A DNA stretch of 26,447 bases from positions 1 through 26,447 of the forward strand of contig CAJNCY010000014.1 of assembly GCA_905221375.1 (NCBI GenBank), written 5' to 3'. The DNA is from a bacterium (GTDB lineage Bacteria > Bacillota > Bacilli > Lactobacillales > Streptococcaceae). Shown piece after piece: positions 25,791 to 26,447 of the stretch; positions within the stretch are counted from its first letter, which is position 1, and the number at the start of each line of letters is the position of its first letter. Both the position numbers and the translations under genes were made by a program. The notes beneath the pieces are model-generated. The model had not been told where the DNA came from, ran no database searches, and worked only from the letters and a program-made list of their open reading frames with translations.

Positions 25791-26225
25791 ATGGACATCT
25801 GGGAAAAGATGTACGAAGAAGCACAGAAATTATATAATCCACATGAAGTATCTGATTTTGTTTATGCCAACCATGTTGTAGCCGCAGTAGAAGCAGAAGA
25901 TGGACAAATATTTACAGGTTTCTGTATGGAGGGAACTTGCGGTGTATTCCATCTCTGCGCAGAGCGGGCAGCACTCTTCAATATGTACCAATTCTCAGGG
26001 CAAACTAAGGTTAAAAAAGTCTTAGCCTTTCGAGACAAACCGCCGTATGGTGGAAGCTCGGGTATGCCCTGTGGAGCTTGCAGAGAATTCCTTTTAGAGC
26101 TTAATGCTGAAAATAAAGATGCAGAATTAATGATGGACTATAATATAAGAAAAACAGTTAAAGTCGCAGAACTAATCCCGTATTGGTGGGGAGAAGAACG
26201 TGCTTCTAAGTTTAATGAACAATAG
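25791..26225 (+). CDS. Cytidine/blasticidin-deaminase-like zinc protein
   Basis: 144 aa, ATG 25791 with AAGGATG upstream. It has the zinc site of the cytidine deaminase superfamily: C56 and catalytic E58 in LCAERAALF, and C94 and C97 in MPCGACRE. The length is closer to short CDA and blasticidin-S-deaminase-like proteins than to two-domain enzymes. The C-terminal part (PYWWGEERASKF) is atypical for canonical Cdd, so the substrate may not be cytidine. It follows gltX by 13 nt with no terminator between, so it is probably in the same transcript. It ends in a hairpin. Confidence 0.82.
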   Translation: MDIWEKMYEEAQKLYNPHEVSDFVYANHVVAAVEAEDGQIFTGFCMEGTCGVFHLCAERAALFNMYQFSGQTKVKKVLAFRDKPPYGGSSGMPCGACREFLLELNAENKDAELMMDYNIRKTVKVAELIPYWWGEERASKFNEQ

Positions 26226-26255
26226 AAGAGTCAGTACAATTCTGGCTCTTTTTAC
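26226..26255 (+). terminator. Terminator after the deaminase-like gene
   Basis: AAGAGTCAG (26226-26234) pairs with CTGGCTCTT (26242-26250), including one G-T pair. The loop is TACAATT and T-rich sequence follows. Confidence 0.8.
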
Positions 26256-26317
26256 TATAATTTGAAAAACTGTATTTGAAAAGAATTGCAAAAAAGTAAA
26301 AAAGTTTAAAAAAGGTG

Positions 26318-26345
26318 TTGACAAAAAACAAAAAGTCGGTATAAT
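26318..26345 (+). promoter_or_regulatory. tRNA-Glu promoter
   Basis: A perfect TTGACA (26318-26323), a 16-bp spacer and a perfect TATAAT (26340-26345). A short leader with an AGAGTTG / CAACTCT hairpin (26350-26370) precedes the tRNA. This is a typical strong stable-RNA promoter. Confidence 0.88.
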
Positions 26346-26370
26346 AGTAAGAGTTGAAAATAACAACTCT

Positions 26371-26442
26371 GGTCCGTTGGTCAAGGGGTTAAGACACCGC
26401 CTTTTCACGGCGGTAACACGGGTTCGAATCCCGTACGGACTA
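26371..26442 (+). tRNA. tRNA-Glu (anticodon UUC)
   Basis: A 72-nt cloverleaf. Acceptor arms are GGTCCGT and ACGGACT with a first G-T pair and discriminator A. The D-arm contains GGTTAAGAC. The anticodon stem is CCGCC / GGCGG (26397-26401 with 26409-26413), and the loop TTTTCAC carries TTC at 26404-26406. The T-arm is ACGGG-TTCGAAT-CCCGT. CCA is not encoded. It is probably the first gene of a stable-RNA cluster continuing beyond the right edge. Confidence 0.95.
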
Positions 26443-26447
26443 TGGTA

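Overview
The window is a chromosomal segment of a mitis-group Streptococcus close to S. mitis / S. pneumoniae. MutS, the PatA/PatB pair, Pgi, GltX, ArgS and GpsA look almost like their pneumococcal counterparts as I remember them, and their order (gltX, pgi, amidotransferase, patB, patA, mutS, argR, argS, then gpsA-galU) follows the pneumococcal map. Pneumococcus itself normally lacks CRISPR, so the type II-A locus points to S. mitis or a near relative. Species assignment is inference; no search was run.

Left part (1-6400): a complete type II-A CRISPR-Cas locus read leftwards, cas9-cas1-cas2-csn2, with overlapping genes. It is followed by a short leader and the leader-proximal end of the array, which runs off the left edge of the window. 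The 36-nt repeat is, from memory, the S. thermophilus CRISPR3 repeat. A tracrRNA with promoter, anti-repeat, nexus and terminator is encoded to the right of cas9 on the opposite strand. Next comes gpsA-galU (6530-8520, minus strand).

Middle part (8600-12770): an AT-rich accessory block bracketed by a 25-bp direct repeat. It holds a TprA/PlcR-like peptide-sensing regulator (TTG start), a candidate operator dyad, a strong promoter, a 13-codon hydrophobic mini-gene with a near-perfect ribosome binding site, a MacB/FtsX-type ABC transporter, a small four-helix membrane protein and small unknown ORFs. I read it as a peptide-controlled ABC operon; the function is inferred.

13036-13362 holds the most unusual structure: two tandem ~120-nt elements, plus a fragment of a third. 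Each element has three hairpins that keep the same loops, bulges and linkers while their stem bases differ in a compensated way. Two G-U pairs work only in plus-strand RNA, and a promoter-like sequence lies upstream on that strand.

Right part (13363-26447): housekeeping core. argS (minus) and argR (plus) diverge, with an ARG-box-like site. Then come mutS, the heterodimeric multidrug exporter patA-patB behind a consensus promoter and an attenuator-like hairpin, a class I glutamine amidotransferase-like hydrolase, pgi, gltX, a cytidine-deaminase-like protein and tRNA-Glu(UUC) with its promoter. Most units end in clear intrinsic terminators.
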